Below are positions 13,559-15,371 of a stretch of 15,371 bases of DNA, in pieces. The translations under genes and the position numbers were made by a program. Positions within the stretch are counted from its first letter, which is position 1, and every line of letters starts with the position of its first letter. The DNA comes from BRHc4a sp049323915 (GTDB lineage: Bacteria; Bacillota; Desulfotomaculia; Desulfotomaculales; Desulfocucumaceae): assembly GCA_049323915.1 (NCBI GenBank), contig JBMOPC010000040.1:1-15371 (forward strand). Direction: 5' to 3'. The notes below the pieces were generated by a model that was not told where the DNA came from, did not search any database, and saw only the letters and a list, made by a program, of their open reading frames with translations.

Positions 13559-13687
13559 ATGGATATATGTTTTAACTGTGGCTGCAGCCTGGAGAGGGAA
13601 ATGGCCGGTCAGCATGTGGGCTGTGAAGGCTGGCTTTGTTTGAAATGTCTGATCAGTCTTATAAGCACATCATCCAAGGAATGTTAA
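13559..13687 (+). CDS. small Cys-rich zinc-knuckle-like protein (42 aa)
   Basis: This gene starts at ATG 13559, 7 nt after GGGGG, and its stop overlaps the start of a strong terminator. The 42-residue protein has CxxC (C4, C7) near the N-terminus, further cysteines C9, C22 and C42, and a second CxxC (C27, C30), followed by a short hydrophobic helix (LISLIS). Two CxxC pairs separated by 19 residues suggest a treble-clef zinc site. The overall layout resembles Gin/CsfB, the small zinc protein that inhibits sigma-G in Bacillus, but the sequence is too short and different to name it. Other small zinc-ribbon proteins are equally possible. A TATAAT box (13535-13540) just upstream lacks a convincing -35. 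Confidence 0.65.
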   Translation: MDICFNCGCSLEREMAGQHVGCEGWLCLKCLISLISTSSKEC

Positions 13688-13722
13688 AGGCCGGGATTTA
13701 ATGCGGAAATCCCGGCCTTTTG
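13686..13722 (+). terminator. strong intrinsic terminator after the Cys-rich gene
   Basis: A perfect 14-bp stem AAAGGCCGGGATTT (13686-13699) / AAATCCCGGCCTTT (13707-13720) with a 7-nt loop ends in TTTT. It overlaps the stop codon of the 42-aa gene and separates it, and probably proB-proA, from the phospholipase-like gene. Confidence 0.9.
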
Positions 13723-13749
13723 ATAATCACCTTAACGGAGAGGGTATAC

Positions 13750-14742
13750 ATGCCAGATGTTTGGACACACCTTATCTGCGGGCGGGAGGTCCTGGCCTCG
13801 TCTGAAGACCGTTTCAGAAAAATGGCGCTTGATAGAAAAAATCTTTTTGCCTTCGGATGCCAGGGGCCGGATTTTTTATTCTACCGTAATTATCATCCCT
13901 GGGCCTGGGACAAGCGGGCCGCAATGCTTGGAAACAGGATACACCACGAAAAATGCGGCTTTTTTTTCAGGGAATCTTTAAAATATGCCAGAAAGAGCCC
14001 TGATGACGTTACCGCGGTATACCTTATGGGGCTGATGTGCCACTGGTGTCTTGACCGCGCCACTCACCCCTTTATAAATTATATTTCAGGAATGTACCAG
14101 GGGGAAATGCCCGGGGAAAGAAGGCTAATCAATAATCATAAAAGGGTTGAGGCCGCAATCGACGTACTGCTGGCAAAACGTATGCTGAACGTGGATGTGC
14201 GAAGGGTCCCGCTGCACCCGGAAATATATCTGGGGGAGAGACTTCCCCGGGAGGTCGTGTCTTATTACCACTACATACTGCCTCTGGTTCACGGGGAAAT
14301 GTACGGAATGCTGCAAGGCGAAGACTTTCTTGACAATTCTTATCGCGACATGATTTCGGCCTTAAGGGTGCTGCACGACCCCAGAGGGGTCAAGCGGGCC
14401 GTTGCCGTCCTTTATGATGCCATAAGCCTCGAAACAAAAAACATGAGATATTATTTTTACGGCTCTCCGGAGAAAGACGGTGAAGCCTATCTTAACGAGG
14501 AAAAAAGGATCTGGTGCCACCCCATGGATTCCTCCGAGTGTTACAACGACAGCTTTATTGACCTCTTTTACAGGGGTGTAAGGGAATCCGCCGGGATGAT
14601 CAGACTATCCATGAGGTATATATACGGGGAGTGCGGTGAAGAGGAAATGGACGGAAGGATAATTGACATTTCCCACTCGACCGGCAAGCCGGATTCGGAT
14701 TTGAGGCACATGAGGCATTTCAACCCGGTGCTGGAGGGCTAA
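13750..14742 (+). CDS. zinc-dependent phospholipase C family protein
   Basis: The 330-residue protein matches the zinc-dependent phospholipase C / S1-P1-like helical family (PF00882 type). Likely metal ligands appear in family order: H7 in MPDVWTHLICG, D41 in GCQGPDF, H65/H66 in RIHHEK, H98, D102 and H106 in LMCHWCLDRATHPFI, then H130 and E134 in NHKRVEAAID. The HxxxE spacing equals that of the Bacillus cereus enzyme (H142, E146). There is no signal peptide and the protein begins directly with MPDVWTH, so it is probably cytoplasmic, unlike the secreted toxins. ATG at 13750 follows GGAGAGGG; a TTG ten codons upstream lies inside the preceding terminator and is less likely. The substrate is unknown. 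Confidence 0.88.
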   Translation: MPDVWTHLICGREVLASSEDRFRKMALDRKNLFAFGCQGPDFLFYRNYHPWAWDKRAAMLGNRIHHEKCGFFFRESLKYARKSPDDVTAVYLMGLMCHWCLDRATHPFINYISGMYQGEMPGERRLINNHKRVEAAIDVLLAKRMLNVDVRRVPLHPEIYLGERLPREVVSYYHYILPLVHGEMYGMLQGEDFLDNSYRDMISALRVLHDPRGVKRAVAVLYDAISLETKNMRYYFYGSPEKDGEAYLNEEKRIWCHPMDSSECYNDSFIDLFYRGVRESAGMIRLSMRYIYGECGEEEMDGRIIDISHSTGKPDSDLRHMRHFNPVLEG

Positions 14743-14778
14743 TAGGTGTTCGAGGGGTATTTAGTGTCATGCCGTTTA

Positions 14779-15089
14779 TTAGGCCTTTTTTTCTCCGATG
14801 GCTTCCAGCTCCAGGTTGGCCAGGCTTTCCGCTGTGCTGCAGACTATAAGCAGGTCTCCGGGGTGAAAAGTTTCTTCCGGAGATGGGTTGAGCAATATTT
14901 CTTCATTTCTTTGTGGTCTTCAAGCATGGAAATCCTTTTCATCATTTTTCTCCTCCACCATAACTCCGCCAGCTGGCCCTCCAAAAATACCGGGAAAACG
15001 CTGCTGAGCATGTATGTAAAAAGCCCCACTCCGCCTACCACCTCAGAGTTTATTATATGCGGGAGGCGGTTTTTCGTCAGCGGTGAAAT
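14779..15089 (-). pseudogene. remnant of a TrkA-domain potassium channel
   Basis: On the minus strand, one frame (about 15089-14930) encodes VVGGVGLFTYMLSSVFPVFLEGQ, then RRKMMKRISMLEDH. This is the post-pore helix and linker typical of two-helix potassium channels with RCK domains (YugO type). After 'MLEDH', where the TrkA-N domain should begin, a different frame (about 14910-14779) encodes NPSPEETFHPGDLLIVCSTA and a short tail to a stop codon, which is the end of a TrkA-C domain. The pore helices, the selectivity filter and the whole NAD-binding RCK-N domain are missing, and the parts are in different frames. The gene is therefore dead, reduced by deletion and frameshift. No start codon can be assigned; the 5' boundary is approximate. 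Confidence 0.7.
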
Positions 15090-15095
15090 AGATTT

Positions 15096-15133
15096 AAAAA
15101 TACTAAGAGCTGTACCTTATAAAGCAGCTCTTA
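15096..15133 (-). terminator. intrinsic terminator after the 64-aa ORF
   Basis: On the minus strand TAAGAGCTG (15133-15125) pairs with CAGCTCTTA (15112-15104) across a 12-nt loop, and GTATTTTT follows. It begins 3 nt after the stop of the 64-aa ORF and directly precedes the channel remnant. Confidence 0.65.
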
Positions 15134-15135
15134 AA

Positions 15136-15330
15136 CTAGATCAGTCTGAACAACCACTTTTTAACCGCTTTATCTTTTTTTACACCCTCCAGGGGGTCAT
15201 ACCATTCCTTTAAATAGCTTAACTTCGGCGGCGCCGGGCTATTGGGACGGATTTGGGTTTTCAGGCGGGCGTATTGCCTCTTGTCTGCCACTGCAAGGGG
15301 GATGTTCATATGATTCCACCACCCGGGCAT
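15136..15330 (-). CDS. hypothetical small protein (64 aa)
   Basis: I do not recognise this ORF. It starts at ATG 15330-15328, has an in-frame stop codon upstream within the window, and is closed by a terminator 3 nt after its own stop, which is the best argument that it is real. The 64 residues are basic and contain NHMNIPLAVADKRQYARL, a proline-rich stretch (RPNSPAPPKLSYL) and KEWYDPLEG, with no signal peptide or membrane segment. No clear ribosome binding site lies before the ATG; the upstream sequence is A/T-rich. It may be a small genuine gene or the remaining tail of a longer one. Confidence 0.4.
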   Translation of the reverse strand: MPGWWNHMNIPLAVADKRQYARLKTQIRPNSPAPPKLSYLKEWYDPLEGVKKDKAVKKWLFRLI

Positions 15331-15371
15331 AATGTATTTGTTAAGTTTATGTTAACAGCATATTATGTTTA

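Noticed and set aside
14746..15213. Open frame of 155 codons on the plus strand after the phospholipase-like gene
   Set aside because: It lies antisense to the channel remnant and the 64-aa ORF, has no good ribosome binding site, and its sequence looks like no protein family. The minus strand gives recognisable channel segments.

Overview
The window looks like chromosome of an endospore-forming, probably anaerobic Firmicute of the Peptococcaceae (Desulfotomaculum/Pelotomaculum type). The grounds are a Spo0B-type phosphotransferase directly upstream of obgE, the obgE-proB-proA order, strong GGAGG-type ribosome binding sites paired with many TTG and GTG starts, and moderate GC content. The placement is inferred from gene content and style, not from a database comparison. 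I see no tRNA, rRNA, CRISPR array, intact insertion sequence or phage gene.

Left part (1-4222), all on the minus strand: the N-terminus of an FtsK/SpoIIIE-type DNA translocase running off the left edge; lgt (lipoprotein diacylglyceryl transferase); an unrecognised 80-aa helical protein; a Gln-rich coiled-coil protein with a low-complexity tail; and an orphan peptide-type ABC substrate-binding protein. Clear intrinsic terminators separate several of these. A candidate small transcript lies between lgt and the 80-aa gene.

Middle part (4398-8788): an endonuclease IV-like TIM-barrel protein (plus), a structured repeat, a YflT-type general stress protein (minus), then speE-speB (plus) making the last polyamine steps: agmatinase gives putrescine, and spermidine synthase converts it to spermidine. 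After a bidirectional terminator come a 44-codon secreted or membrane peptide gene (minus), a GC-rich hairpin repeat of about 170 bp, and a CmpB-family membrane protein (plus).

Right part (8789-14742), all plus: three DnaA-box-like sites precede spo0B-obgE, tying a replication-initiator signature to a sporulation phosphorelay gene and a ribosome/stress GTPase. proB-proA follow under their own likely promoter and supply the first two proline-synthesis steps. Next are a 42-aa cysteine-rich, zinc-knuckle-like protein with its own strong terminator and a zinc-dependent phospholipase C-like protein without signal peptide.

Right edge (14779-15330), minus: a decayed potassium-channel gene keeping only part of the pore-linker region and a frameshifted TrkA-C tail, preceded by a 64-aa ORF of unknown function that ends at a terminator.

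The most interesting items are the DnaA-box cluster before spo0B-obgE, the 42-aa cysteine protein resembling the sigma-G inhibitor Gin in layout, the Gln-rich coiled-coil protein, the channel pseudogene, and the two repeat-rich intergenic regions.
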